From an uncultured Lachnospiraceae bacterium (GTDB lineage Bacteria; Bacillota; Clostridia; Lachnospirales; Lachnospiraceae): a stretch of DNA of 21,168 bases. The translations under genes and the position numbers were made by a program. This document shows, one piece after another, positions 7,364 to 15,913 of this stretch. Location of the stretch: contig CAJTVT010000044.1 of the NCBI GenBank assembly GCA_910580015.1, forward strand, positions 3,299 to 24,466, written 5' to 3'. The stretch's first letter is position 1. The number at the start of each line of letters is the position of its first letter. The notes beneath the pieces were generated by a model that saw nothing but the letters and a program-made list of their open reading frames with translations, did no database searches and was not told the origin of the DNA.

Positions 7364-7403
7364 ACATGATTTTACCATTTTTCACAAGATTTTACTATAT
7401 TTT
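7364..7403. promoter_or_regulatory. Tandem 20-bp direct repeat, candidate AraC operator
   Basis: Two abutting 20-bp units (7364-7383 and 7384-7403) match at 16 of 20 positions and share the core GATTTTAC (7368-7375 and 7388-7395). A 20-bp spacing puts both copies on one face of the helix, as in the direct half-sites bound by AraC-family proteins. The repeat lies upstream of the GH3 start and in front of the regulator gene. Confidence 0.5.
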
Positions 7404-7457
7404 TTTTAATAAAATTGATAAATTTGATGTATCAAAAACAAAAAGGAGATATCGGCC

Positions 7458-9728
7458 ATGAAACGAAATATAAAAGAACTCGTTAGTCAAATGACTCTGG
7501 AAGAAAAAGCTGGAATGTGCTCTGGGCTTGATTTTTGGCATCTCAAAAGCGTAGAAAGATTGGGAATCCCAAGTGTAATGGTAAGCGATGGACCTCACGG
7601 ACTGCGTAAACAAGACGAAAAAGCAGACCATCTTGGTATTAATGATAGTATCAAAGCAGTATGTTTTCCTCCTGCTGTGTTAAGCGCCTGCTCTTTTGAC
7701 CGTGATCTGATGTATGAATTTGGTGACGCAATCGGCAAAGAAGCACAGGCAAATGATCTCTCTGTTGTTCTTGGACCAGCGGTCAATATCAAACGCTCTC
7801 CCTTGTGTGGACGTAATTTTGAATATTACTCCGAAGATCCCTACCTTGCAGGAGAAATTGCCGCCGCATTTATCAATGGCGTACAAAAACATCATGTCGG
7901 AACATCGATCAAACATTTTGCCGCAAATAACCAGGAATTCAATCGTATGAGTTGCTCTTCCAATGTGGATGAACGGACACTTCGTGAAATATATTTTCCT
8001 GCCTTTGAGACTGCTGTCAAGAAAGCAAAACCTTACACCGTTATGTGCTCTTATAACCAGATTAATGGAACCTTTGCCTCTGAAAATCCCTGGCTTTTGA
8101 CGGATGTTCTGCGCGACGAATGGGGATTTGATGGCTATGTAATGTCTGACTGGGGAGCTGTCAACGAACGAGTCCCAGGATTAAAAGCTGGATTAGAACT
8201 TGAGATGCCATCTTCCAATGGGATCTATGACAAGGAAATTGTTGAAGCAGTCAAAGACGGATCCCTGGATGAAAAGATCCTCGATCAGGCAGTGGAACGC
8301 ATCTTAAATATTGTGTTTAAGTACACAGATCATCGTGAAGAACAAGAATTTACACTGGAAGCCGATCACAAGTTGGCGAAAAAGATCGCAGAGGAATCTA
8401 TGGTTCTTCTAAAAAACGATTCCGTACTTCCATTAAACGAAACAGAAAATATCGCATTTATCGGAGAATTTGCCAAAAAGCCCAGGTTCCAGGGCGGAGG
8501 AAGCTCCCATATCAATAGTTACCGTGTCAGCAATGTATTAGAGGCTGTTCCTCAAAATGCATCTATTACTTACGCCAAAGGCTTTTCAGCCAAAGATGAC
8601 ATTTATGATGAAGCGCTGGCAAAAGAAGCTATTGAACTTGCAAAAGCAGCAGACAAAGTCGTTATTTTTGCTGGTCTGCCAGACAGCTTTGAATCAGAAG
8701 GTTACGATCGAGCACACATGCAACTTCCTGAATGCCAGAACCGCCTGATCCATGAGATTCTTGCCGTCCAATCCGAAGTTATCATTGTCCTCCACAATGG
8801 ATCCCCTGTGGAGTTACCTTGGCTATCCAGCGTAAAAGGCATTCTAGAAGCTTACCTTGGCGGTCAGGCAGTTGGGGAAGCTGTTGCAGATATTCTTTTT
8901 GGAAAGACTTGCCCTTGCGGAAAATTGGCAGAGACATTCCCATATAAACTTTCTGACAATCCCTCGTATCTTTCTTTCGGGGATGGAATTAATGTAACAT
9001 ATCAAGAAGGTATTTTTGTGGGATATCGTTACTACGACACAAAAGAGATGCCAGTTGCCTTTCCATTTGGATATGGACTTTCTTATACCAGTTTTGCATA
9101 CAGCAATTTACGGACAGATAAAACACGTTTCACCGATCACGATACCATCACCGTCTCTGTAGATGTTACAAATACTGGCAGCAGAAAAGGAAAAGAAATT
9201 ATCCAGTTATACATCAGCGATCGAACTGGATCCATCCGCCGCCCTTTACGAGAATTAAAAGGATACGAAAAAATATTGTTACATCCTGGTGAATCAAAAA
9301 CTGTGCAATTTACACTTGATTACAGGAGTTTCGCATGGTATAACACAGAAATCAACGACTGGTACGCCGCTTCTGGTGATTACGAAATTCAAATCGGCGC
9401 ATCCTCCCGTGATATAAGACTTACAGAGAACTTACGTCTTTCTACACAGAAGAGACTTCCACTTAAAGTTCATGGAAATACAACGCTGGGTGAATTATTG
9501 GCAGATGAGCGAACTTCAGAATATGCTATGAATTTTAAAAAACAACTAGAAAATATCTTTGGCACTTCTTCTGGCAACAATGAAAATGAAGATATCGCAA
9601 TCAGTGATGAGATGAATTTTGCCATGATAGCATCTATGCCACTTCGAAATGTTGTGTCATATGGTCTGTGCAGCAAGGCAACACTTATAGATATGATCGA
9701 TCAGATAAATCAAAAATCAGATTTGTAA
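7458..9728 (+). CDS. Glycoside hydrolase family 3 beta-glycosidase
   Basis: A 756-residue enzyme without signal peptide, so intracellular. Domains: TIM barrel (about 1-290) with DGPHGLR (44-50), RNFEYYSEDP (119-128), KHFAANNQE (152-160) and the nucleophile Asp231 in YVMSDWGA; alpha/beta sandwich (about 310-530) with ESEGYDR and GGQAVGEAVADILFG; fibronectin-III-like domain (about 570-660, VDVTNTGSRKGKEIIQLYIS). This is the order of bacterial beta-glucosidases that cleave glucose (or xylose) from the non-reducing end of oligosaccharides or plant glycosides. Residues 670-756 are a helical extension seen in a subset of the family. AAAGGAG lies 9 nt before the ATG. The divergent AraC gene is the likely regulator; no transporter is adjacent. 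Confidence 0.95.
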   Translation: MKRNIKELVSQMTLEEKAGMCSGLDFWHLKSVERLGIPSVMVSDGPHGLRKQDEKADHLGINDSIKAVCFPPAVLSACSFDRDLMYEFGDAIGKEAQANDLSVVLGPAVNIKRSPLCGRNFEYYSEDPYLAGEIAAAFINGVQKHHVGTSIKHFAANNQEFNRMSCSSNVDERTLREIYFPAFETAVKKAKPYTVMCSYNQINGTFASENPWLLTDVLRDEWGFDGYVMSDWGAVNERVPGLKAGLELEMPSSNGIYDKEIVEAVKDGSLDEKILDQAVERILNIVFKYTDHREEQEFTLEADHKLAKKIAEESMVLLKNDSVLPLNETENIAFIGEFAKKPRFQGGGSSHINSYRVSNVLEAVPQNASITYAKGFSAKDDIYDEALAKEAIELAKAADKVVIFAGLPDSFESEGYDRAHMQLPECQNRLIHEILAVQSEVIIVLHNGSPVELPWLSSVKGILEAYLGGQAVGEAVADILFGKTCPCGKLAETFPYKLSDNPSYLSFGDGINVTYQEGIFVGYRYYDTKEMPVAFPFGYGLSYTSFAYSNLRTDKTRFTDHDTITVSVDVTNTGSRKGKEIIQLYISDRTGSIRRPLRELKGYEKILLHPGESKTVQFTLDYRSFAWYNTEINDWYAASGDYEIQIGASSRDIRLTENLRLSTQKRLPLKVHGNTTLGELLADERTSEYAMNFKKQLENIFGTSSGNNENEDIAISDEMNFAMIASMPLRNVVSYGLCSKATLIDMIDQINQKSDL

Positions 9729-9768
9729 AATAGACCTATAAAAATCAATTTAAGACCATTCTAGAACA

Positions 9769-9800
9769 GAGAATCCTGCAAAGCAGGATTCTCCTTTTTC
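9769..9800 (+). terminator. Terminator between convergent GH3 and telA genes
   Basis: An 11-bp perfect stem (GAGAATCCTGC 9769-9779, GCAGGATTCTC 9783-9793) with loop AAA is followed by CTTTTTC on the plus strand. It ends the GH3 transcript and may also serve telA from the other side. The hairpin is nearly repeated at 21067-21097. Confidence 0.9.
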
Positions 9801-9801
9801 C

Positions 9802-10938
9802 TTATCCTTGAAGTTGAAGCAGCTTTTTCTTTAATTCTCCTTCTAGGCGCTGAATTTCCACTTCTGCCTCTCTACGCTTTTCTCTGCCTTCTTTCTGAAT
9901 ACGCATCACTTCATCCAAGGTGGTGATCAAAGATTCATTGGTAATGCGCAGAGTTTCCATATCCACCACCCCACGTTCTGATTCTTTCGCTGTCTCAATC
10001 GTCGCCATCTTTAATTTCTCAGCATTTTTTCGCAACAGATCATTCGTAAGATCTGTGACCTCCCGCTGTGCTTGTGCCGCCTGAGCGGAGTGCTCCACCC
10101 CCATGGCAATCACCATCTGACTTTTCCATAATGGAATTGTATTCACAATTGTAGATTGTATTTTTTCCACCATAATCGTGTCATTATTCTGTACCAATCT
10201 AATTTGCGGTGCAGTCTGAATGGAAATCATACGGGTCAATTCTAGATCATGGATTTTCTTCTCAAATCGATTGCAGAGAGAATCCAAATCTTTTGCCTCC
10301 TGAGCATCTTCTGGCAATCCAGAGCGATTTGCTTTCTCCACCAGAGCTGGAAGTTCCGTTCTTCTGACCTGCTCTAATTTACGCTTACCAGCAAGAATAT
10401 ACATGGATAATTCTTTGAAATATACTTTGTTCTGCTCATACATCTTGTCCAATATAGCAGAATCTTTTAAAAGCTGTACCTGATGTCCCTCTAATATTTT
10501 TACAATCTTATTGACGTTGGTCTCAGCCTTATCATATTTGGTTTTCAATACACTTAACTTCTGGGTAGATTTTTTAAAAAGGCCTAGAAATCCTCTTTCT
10601 TCCTCTGCATCAAAACCTTTTAATTCCGTCACCACTCCCGTAATCAGATCTCCGATCTCTCCCAAATCTTTTGTCTGTACATTCTCCAAAGCTTTCTCGG
10701 AAAAATCTGCCATTTTTTTCTGAGTTCCTGCTCCATATTGAAGGACAATATTAGAATTATGAAGATCAATTTGATTTGTAAACTCCTCCACCATTCGCCG
10801 TTCTTCCGCAGACAACATGGTATCATCCCAGGCTGGTTCTTGGCTTGGTACATTTTCCTGAACCATCGTACCTTTTTCTGGAAAAGGTTCCAAAGTTAAG
10901 GAAGGGGTTTCTGTAAATTCCCTAAATTCTTCACTCAT
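9802..10938 (-). CDS. telA: TelA family protein (toxic anion resistance)
   Basis: A 378-residue, mostly helical, soluble protein of the TelA/KlaA family (PF05816). Recognisable stretches are the coiled coil around 160-225 and the conserved RLVQNNDTIMVEKIQSTIVNTIPLWKSQMVIAMG (about 243-276). The family was named for tellurite resistance, but its members often act in general envelope or stress responses and the biochemical role is unknown. It follows xpaC after 21 bp with AAAGGAG before the ATG, as in many Firmicutes, so the two are one operon. Confidence 0.9.
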   Translation of the reverse strand: MSEEFREFTETPSLTLEPFPEKGTMVQENVPSQEPAWDDTMLSAEERRMVEEFTNQIDLHNSNIVLQYGAGTQKKMADFSEKALENVQTKDLGEIGDLITGVVTELKGFDAEEERGFLGLFKKSTQKLSVLKTKYDKAETNVNKIVKILEGHQVQLLKDSAILDKMYEQNKVYFKELSMYILAGKRKLEQVRRTELPALVEKANRSGLPEDAQEAKDLDSLCNRFEKKIHDLELTRMISIQTAPQIRLVQNNDTIMVEKIQSTIVNTIPLWKSQMVIAMGVEHSAQAAQAQREVTDLTNDLLRKNAEKLKMATIETAKESERGVVDMETLRITNESLITTLDEVMRIQKEGREKRREAEVEIQRLEGELKKKLLQLQG

Positions 10939-10959
10939 GTAATGCTCCTTTCTCTACTG

Positions 10960-12189
10960 TTACATTTTCCATTGATCATTTCCCACAAGCCCCTCCTGGG
11001 CCAGCATCGTGTGAAGCACAGAAATATCAGAAGAGACATCCCACGCCACATCCTCAAACAGACTGTCCAAAAGTCTCTCAAAGGCCTCATTCAAGGTGTC
11101 TAATGTCTGCTCAATCTCCAATTTAGAAGAACGAATATTTTCCCCCTGCACTGGCTGACTACAAAGCTGCTGATAAGCCTCCAACAATTTGATTGTGGTA
11201 GGAAGATAATAATCCATCAATTTACTGATATCTTCCAGAGAATCTGGATCTTGTTGAACCCTGTCAAATATTTTCTGTACCAACACTTCCATATGGGCGA
11301 TCTTCTGGGTGATTTCCTTTCCTGTAATTTTCTGATTACAGGATCTAATTTTACAGATATATTCCTGCCCTTCTTTCATAACTCTCTGTAATGTCTCATG
11401 ATTCTTATCTATATTTACAGGATCGGGTTTTTGCTGAATCTTTATCTGCTCCTGCTGTTCTTGTTCCTGCTTTTGCCTTTGAAGGGATTCATATTCCTGA
11501 TATGTCTCATGGCTGACAATCAGACATGTACTATCTTGATTTAGATGCCCCTGTCGAAACCAGCCTTTTTCAATCATCTTTTGAACATCTTTTCTTACAT
11601 AGGAAATCGATTTTCCGCTCCGTGTAGCCAACTCTTTTATATTACAATAAGTCCTCCCGCCAAGTCCCTCAATATAAAATCGATAGCGCCTCACCGCAGA
11701 TAACATGCTGCTCCCTTTCCAGGTCATCACCGCACTTCCAATAAGAAATGGAAGCAAAATAGAAAGAGCAATTTTAATCCCCGTAGGAGCCCCGCCTAAA
11801 AACAAAGAAACTAGACACAAAACTACCACTGCAAAGCCCAAACCCGTATTCAGTACGCATCCGAAAATCGTCAATGCCATTCCTCCAGCCTTGACAGATG
11901 TATTTTTTCGAAATAATTCCTTTTGCTTGTCCACCTTTACGATTTTCTTCTGTTTCTCAAGAGTCTGTTTGGATAAATTCTGAAAGGTGGAATACAAATT
12001 TTTTCCCTGCTTTTCAGCTGCATTATTGGCAATCTTTCCCGCTGTCAACAATCCTTTTTGGACACTGCCCACTGCATCATTGAAAGTATTGGTAATATTC
12101 TTATTTAATTGATCAAAATTCTGAGAATTTACAGCATCCTCCACAATATGTTTAATATCATTCCCAATTTTCTCCCATTCCTGATTCAT
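10960..12189 (-). CDS. xpaC: XpaC-like membrane protein (5-bromo-4-chloroindolyl phosphate hydrolysis family)
   Basis: A 409-residue protein. Residues 1-100 are polar and helical; two membrane segments lie at about 103-132 and 135-157; a winged-helix-like domain follows (about 168-235: NIKELATRSGKSISYVRKDVQKMIEKGWF), then a Gln/Glu-rich linker (238-255) and a helical C-terminus typical of XpaC (PF10112). The family name comes from a plate phenotype; the true function is unknown. GGAGG sits 5 nt before the ATG. It is first in an operon with telA. The winged-helix part may bind protein rather than DNA, since such folds also occur in scaffolds. Confidence 0.82.
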   Translation of the reverse strand: MNQEWEKIGNDIKHIVEDAVNSQNFDQLNKNITNTFNDAVGSVQKGLLTAGKIANNAAEKQGKNLYSTFQNLSKQTLEKQKKIVKVDKQKELFRKNTSVKAGGMALTIFGCVLNTGLGFAVVVLCLVSLFLGGAPTGIKIALSILLPFLIGSAVMTWKGSSMLSAVRRYRFYIEGLGGRTYCNIKELATRSGKSISYVRKDVQKMIEKGWFRQGHLNQDSTCLIVSHETYQEYESLQRQKQEQEQQEQIKIQQKPDPVNIDKNHETLQRVMKEGQEYICKIRSCNQKITGKEITQKIAHMEVLVQKIFDRVQQDPDSLEDISKLMDYYLPTTIKLLEAYQQLCSQPVQGENIRSSKLEIEQTLDTLNEAFERLLDSLFEDVAWDVSSDISVLHTMLAQEGLVGNDQWKM

Positions 12190-12253
12190 TTGTTCCTCCG
12201 TATTAACCCTTGTTCCCTAAGCCACAGTTAACCATATAATATAACACAATTTT

Positions 12254-12282
12254 ATTATGAATTATCAGCACTAAAAAAGCAA
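12254..12282 (-). promoter_or_regulatory. Candidate sigma-A promoter of xpaC-telA
   Basis: On the minus strand TTGCTT (12282-12277), 17 bp, CATAAT (12259-12254). This leaves a leader of about 55 nt before the xpaC start. A nearby TATATT is an alternative -10. Confidence 0.45.
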
Positions 12283-12450
12283 TATTTTTTTCTTGATCGA
12301 CAAAGGATGTTTGTAAATCCTTTTTTGTCAAATGCATCTTCAGATTTGCAGAAGATCTATGACAAAAACTGAACATACCATAATCTATCTGAATGGATTT
12401 TGGTATCAATATTTCGTAAAATTTGTGATATTGAAGACAAAAGTAAATTT

Positions 12451-12523
12451 AAAAAGGGCTGTCACAAAATGGCTGATTTACACAATCATAGATTGTATAT
12501 CAATTTCATTTCGGGACAGCTCT
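12451..12523 (-). terminator. Long structured terminator after the PurF-like gene
   Basis: On the minus strand the arms AGAGCTGTC (from 12523) and GACAGCCCT (to 12455) enclose nested pairing: AAATG with CATTT, TGAT with ATCA, and an apical hairpin ACAATC-tat-GATTGT (12482-12496). Five T follow (12455-12451). It reads as one imperfect hairpin of about 69 nt plus T-run, 27 bp after the stop codon. Confidence 0.7.
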
Positions 12524-12549
12524 CACAAAAAGTATCTATCAAATTTTAT

Positions 12550-13956
12550 TTATTCTTCTCCATTCCAACAATAGGTACAGAGCTTACATTTTTCAATTCC
12601 GACAGAATCCAACATATCATCCAACCGATTAAACCTGAGCGAAGTAAAATTCAATTCCTTACGAATTTCTTCTACCATCTTTTCATATTTGGAGGATTCT
12701 GGATCTGCGTATTCCTTTAAAATCTCGTCTGTTACATTCCCATCTTCCAGCCGATCAATAACTCTTCTCGTGATCAAATCCATTTCCGAAGTAGAACGTG
12801 AGAAATTCAGATACTTACATCCGTACAAAAGAGGTGGACAGGCAGGGCGAATATGAACCTCTTTGGCTCCGCTCTCATACAAAAATTCCGTTGTCTCCCG
12901 AAGCTGTGTTCCCCTTACAATGGAATCATCAATCAAAAGAAGACTTTTATCGCGAATCAAATCCTCCACCGCCAAAAGCTTCATTTTTGCAATCAAATCT
13001 CTCTGGCTCTGTATTGTAGGCATAAAAGAACGAGGCCAGGTAGGTGTATATTTGATAAAAGGTCTAGAAAATGGGATTCCTGATTCATTGGCATAACCAA
13101 TCGCATGAGCTGTCCCAGAATCGGGGATTCCTGCTGCAATATCTGGATGGACATGATCCCGTTCTGCCATTTTTCTACCACAGTCATAGCGCATCTGTTC
13201 CACATTGACACCCTCATAAGAACTGGCTGGATATCCATAATAAACCCATAAAAAGGTACAGATCTTCATCTCATTTCCTGGCTCTGAAAGGGTCCTGCAT
13301 TCCTTATCTGTTACAACTACAATTTCTCCTGGACCCAATTCTTTATAATCTTTATATCCAAGATTTTTATATGCAAAATTTTCAAAGGAAATACAATAGG
13401 CATCTTCCTTTTTTCCAACAACTACTGGAGTTCTCCCATATTGATCCCTCGCCGCATAAATTCCTTTTTCATTCATCAACAGCATTGACACAGAACCATC
13501 CACAGATTCCAGGGCATAACGGATTCCCTCGATCAAATTTTTTTTCTGATTGATCAAGGAGGCAATCATTTCTGTAGCATTGATATCTCCTCCGCTCATT
13601 TCCAAAAAGTGGGAATGTCCATTTTCAAAGAGCATTTTTGACAGTTCTTCCATATTATTAATCTTACTTACTGTAGTGATCGCATATGTTCCATGGTGGG
13701 AACGCACCAAAAGCGGCTGAGGCTCATAATCTGAAATACAGCCAATTCCCATTTTCCCGGACATTTTCTGGATATCTTTGTCAAATTTCGTGCGAAATGG
13801 CGCATTCTCGATATTATGGATGGCACGATCAAATCCGCCTTCCCCATATACTACCATACCTCCTCGTTTTGTTCCAAGATGGGAATGGTAATCAATTCCA
13901 AAAAATAAATCAAAAACACAATCCTGCGCAGATGCCGCTCCAAAAAATCCTCCCAT
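12550..13956 (-). CDS. PurF-like amidophosphoribosyltransferase paralogue lacking the glutaminase nucleophile
   Basis: A 468-residue protein with PurF architecture: N-terminal Ntn fold (about 1-230) and C-terminal phosphoribosyltransferase fold. The PRPP loop is intact (LLLIDDSIVRGTQ, 339-351), as are VPDSG-like IPDSGTAHAIGYA (277-289) and KYTPTWPRSF. Cysteines at 233, 380, 457 and 460 sit like the Fe-S ligands of B. subtilis PurF. However, the protein begins MGGFFG instead of MCGI.G, so the catalytic Cys is Gly; the RYST and HNG motifs of the glutaminase are also gone (GIGCISDY at 70-77, SKINNMEEL at 98-106). It therefore should not use glutamine. It may use ammonia, or act on another pyrophosphorylated sugar, or be regulatory. 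No in-frame start lies upstream; GAGG precedes the ATG. No other purine genes are in the window. Confidence 0.85.
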   Translation of the reverse strand: MGGFFGAASAQDCVFDLFFGIDYHSHLGTKRGGMVVYGEGGFDRAIHNIENAPFRTKFDKDIQKMSGKMGIGCISDYEPQPLLVRSHHGTYAITTVSKINNMEELSKMLFENGHSHFLEMSGGDINATEMIASLINQKKNLIEGIRYALESVDGSVSMLLMNEKGIYAARDQYGRTPVVVGKKEDAYCISFENFAYKNLGYKDYKELGPGEIVVVTDKECRTLSEPGNEMKICTFLWVYYGYPASSYEGVNVEQMRYDCGRKMAERDHVHPDIAAGIPDSGTAHAIGYANESGIPFSRPFIKYTPTWPRSFMPTIQSQRDLIAKMKLLAVEDLIRDKSLLLIDDSIVRGTQLRETTEFLYESGAKEVHIRPACPPLLYGCKYLNFSRSTSEMDLITRRVIDRLEDGNVTDEILKEYADPESSKYEKMVEEIRKELNFTSLRFNRLDDMLDSVGIEKCKLCTYCWNGEE

Positions 13957-14009
13957 AGGTCTACCTCATTCTTTCTTGATACATAACAATAATTTCTCAT
14001 ATCGTTTGT

Positions 14010-14037
14010 ATTATATCAAATGTCAAGACTTTTTCAA
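14010..14037 (-). promoter_or_regulatory. Sigma-A promoter of the PurF-like gene
   Basis: On the minus strand TTGAAA (14037-14032), 16 bp, TATAAT (14015-14010). The leader is about 47 nt, too short for a purine riboswitch. It is divergent from the promoter at 14082-14110. Confidence 0.7.
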
Positions 14038-14081
14038 GCAGTTTTCAGACAATTACAAAAAAGAAAATTATGTTTTGATGC

Positions 14082-14110
14082 TTGAAAAAATCATAAGCTC
14101 CATGTATAAT
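14082..14110 (+). promoter_or_regulatory. Sigma-A promoter of the ABC-class ATPase gene
   Basis: TTGAAA (14082-14087), 17 bp, TATAAT (14105-14110). The expected start near 14117 leaves about 39 nt to the ATG at 14156. Confidence 0.75.
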
Positions 14111-14155
14111 CAAACTATTTATTAGCAATTACCAATGACTTATGAGGAGGAAAAA

Positions 14156-15856
14156 ATGAAAACATCTACAGATCTGCGTGACTTACTAAACCGAATAGAT
14201 CACAAAGGTTACCCAGCATATAAAGATACCAAAGGAGCCTGGCAATTTGAAGGATATGTACTAAATATCGATCATGTACAAGGAGATCCCTTTGCTTCCC
14301 CTTCCAAAGTAAGTGTCCAAGTTCCGGGAAAACTTGCTGGATTTCCCACGGAACTTTATGACAAGAAACATAAACGGATTGCTCTGCAAGATTATCTAAT
14401 TCGACAATTTGCAAAACAGGTGCAGGCATTTACGTTCAAGGCAAAAGGCTCCGGAAAAAGCGGCCTTCTCTCTGTCAGTCGATGTGGACAGGAGATCTTA
14501 GAACGGACGGGTTGTGAGATAGATAAAAATGGCTCTGTATTTGTTCGGATGGAAATCGGATTTCCTGCCAACGGTCGGACCATCAATGCCAGAGAATTGT
14601 GCAAAATATTATTTGAATTTCTTCCTGGATGTGTGAAAAAATCTTTGTATTATCGTTCTCTAAATGCAAATGAAGTGCAAAAAAACCGAGAACTGTCAGA
14701 AGATCAGGAATTTATCCGGCAAGAACTATGTCGTCTTAACCTGTGCGCTTTTGTGGCAAATGGCTCCATTTTACCCAGAGAATCTGGCGTTTCGGACCGC
14801 CCTATGAAAAACGCGGTTTCCTTTCTCTCGCCCAAATCGATGGAAGTTACTTTGCAGCTTCCTTATCATGGCACTCTTACTGGTATGGGGATTCCTAAGG
14901 GCATTACACTGATTGTAGGTGGTGGCTATCATGGCAAATCCACCCTTTTAAAAGCGCTGGAACTTGGAATTTACAATCATATTTCCAGGGATGGAAGAGA
15001 ATATGTCATCACAGACAACACTGCAATGAAAATCCGAGCAGAAGACGGACGAAGCATTAAACAAGTAGACATTTCTATGTTTATTAGCAATTTGCCCAAC
15101 AAAAAAGATACGATACATTTTTGTACAGAAGACGCAAGCGGCAGCACTTCTCAGGCCGCTAATGTGGTGGAAGCTATGGAATCTGGAAGTCAACTTCTTC
15201 TCATTGATGAAGACACCAGCGCAACAAATTTTATGATACGAGATGAACTGATGCAGAGAGTCGTTCACCGCGATTTGGAACCAATCACGCCTTTTATTGA
15301 TCGCGTACAGGAGTTATTTACCACTTATTCCATTTCCACCATATTAGTAGCAGGTAGCTCCGGCTCCTATTTCCACAAGGCAGATCACATTATCCAAATG
15401 GATCATTATCTTCCAAAAGATATTACAGAGTTAGCCAAAAAAGAAGCCGCAGATTTTCCTTTGCCAAAAGAACCTGTTTCACCAAGCACAAAGCCTTCTG
15501 TTCTAAGACCAGTAAAGCCAGACGGCGCTTTTCGCAAAAATGATCGAATCAAGATCAAAACCCAAGGAATGGATTCTATTGTAATCAACAGAGAACCCAT
15601 TGATCTGCGGTACGTTGAACAACTGACAGATACAGAACAACTTGGAACTCTGGGACAAGCCATGAAATATGCACAACTTCACCTGATGAATGGAACACGC
15701 ACTCTTGGAGAAGTGGCTGAAGAACTTTGGAACCTCCTGGACCAAAAAGGAATATCAGCCATCTGTGAGGGCAGCTATGTACCTGGAGGATTTGCACTTC
15801 CCAGAAAACAAGAAATCTATGCTTGCCTAAATCGATACCGAGAGTTAAAACTATGA
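14156..15856 (+). CDS. Predicted ATPase of the ABC class (COG3044 type)
   Basis: A 566-residue soluble protein. Residue numbers from ATG 14156: Walker A GGGYHGKST (255-263), a signature-like ASGSTSQAAN (328-337), Walker B LLLIDEDTSATNFMIRD (347-363). These are the hallmarks of the uncharacterised single-protein ABC ATPases of COG3044/PF09818, which have no membrane part and are not transporters. The N-terminus (1-235) is the family's own domain; a basic region (about 460-515) precedes a helical tail. The frame opens at 14135, but ATG 14156 has AGGAGG at 14145-14150 and is preferred. The cellular role is unknown; nucleic-acid-related work has been guessed for the family. It is divergent from the PurF-like gene. 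Confidence 0.88.
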   Translation: MKTSTDLRDLLNRIDHKGYPAYKDTKGAWQFEGYVLNIDHVQGDPFASPSKVSVQVPGKLAGFPTELYDKKHKRIALQDYLIRQFAKQVQAFTFKAKGSGKSGLLSVSRCGQEILERTGCEIDKNGSVFVRMEIGFPANGRTINARELCKILFEFLPGCVKKSLYYRSLNANEVQKNRELSEDQEFIRQELCRLNLCAFVANGSILPRESGVSDRPMKNAVSFLSPKSMEVTLQLPYHGTLTGMGIPKGITLIVGGGYHGKSTLLKALELGIYNHISRDGREYVITDNTAMKIRAEDGRSIKQVDISMFISNLPNKKDTIHFCTEDASGSTSQAANVVEAMESGSQLLLIDEDTSATNFMIRDELMQRVVHRDLEPITPFIDRVQELFTTYSISTILVAGSSGSYFHKADHIIQMDHYLPKDITELAKKEAADFPLPKEPVSPSTKPSVLRPVKPDGAFRKNDRIKIKTQGMDSIVINREPIDLRYVEQLTDTEQLGTLGQAMKYAQLHLMNGTRTLGEVAEELWNLLDQKGISAICEGSYVPGGFALPRKQEIYACLNRYRELKL

Positions 15857-15873
15857 TCATATTCTGAAAATAA

Positions 15874-15913
15874 GGCTTATACATCAGATACCAAAAAATC
15901 CGATGTATAAGCC
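15874..15913 (+). terminator. Hairpin after the ABC-class ATPase gene
   Basis: A 12-bp perfect stem (GGCTTATACATC 15874-15885, GATGTATAAGCC 15902-15913) with a 16-nt loop that can pair further (GAT with ATC). No T-run follows, because the palindromic element begins at the very next base; insertion there may have removed the T-tract. Confidence 0.55.

Larger units (their letters stand above)
12190..12549. other. 360-bp non-coding gap between purF-like and xpaC genes
   Basis: It holds the xpaC promoter candidate (12254-12282), a small AT-rich hairpin (AAAGGAT 12302-12308 with ATCCTTT 12317-12323, then T-run to 12326 on the plus strand) and the structured terminator of the PurF-like gene (12451-12523). 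Short open frames here have no plausible ribosome sites or protein features and I do not call them genes. Confidence 0.6.

Noticed and set aside
12332..12720. Small plus-strand open frames around 12332-12720
   Set aside because: No ribosome sites or recognisable protein features; they overlap a terminator and the PurF-like gene antisense.
13957..14009. Purine riboswitch ahead of the PurF-like gene
   Set aside because: The predicted leader is about 47 nt, too short, and shows no riboswitch-like pairing.
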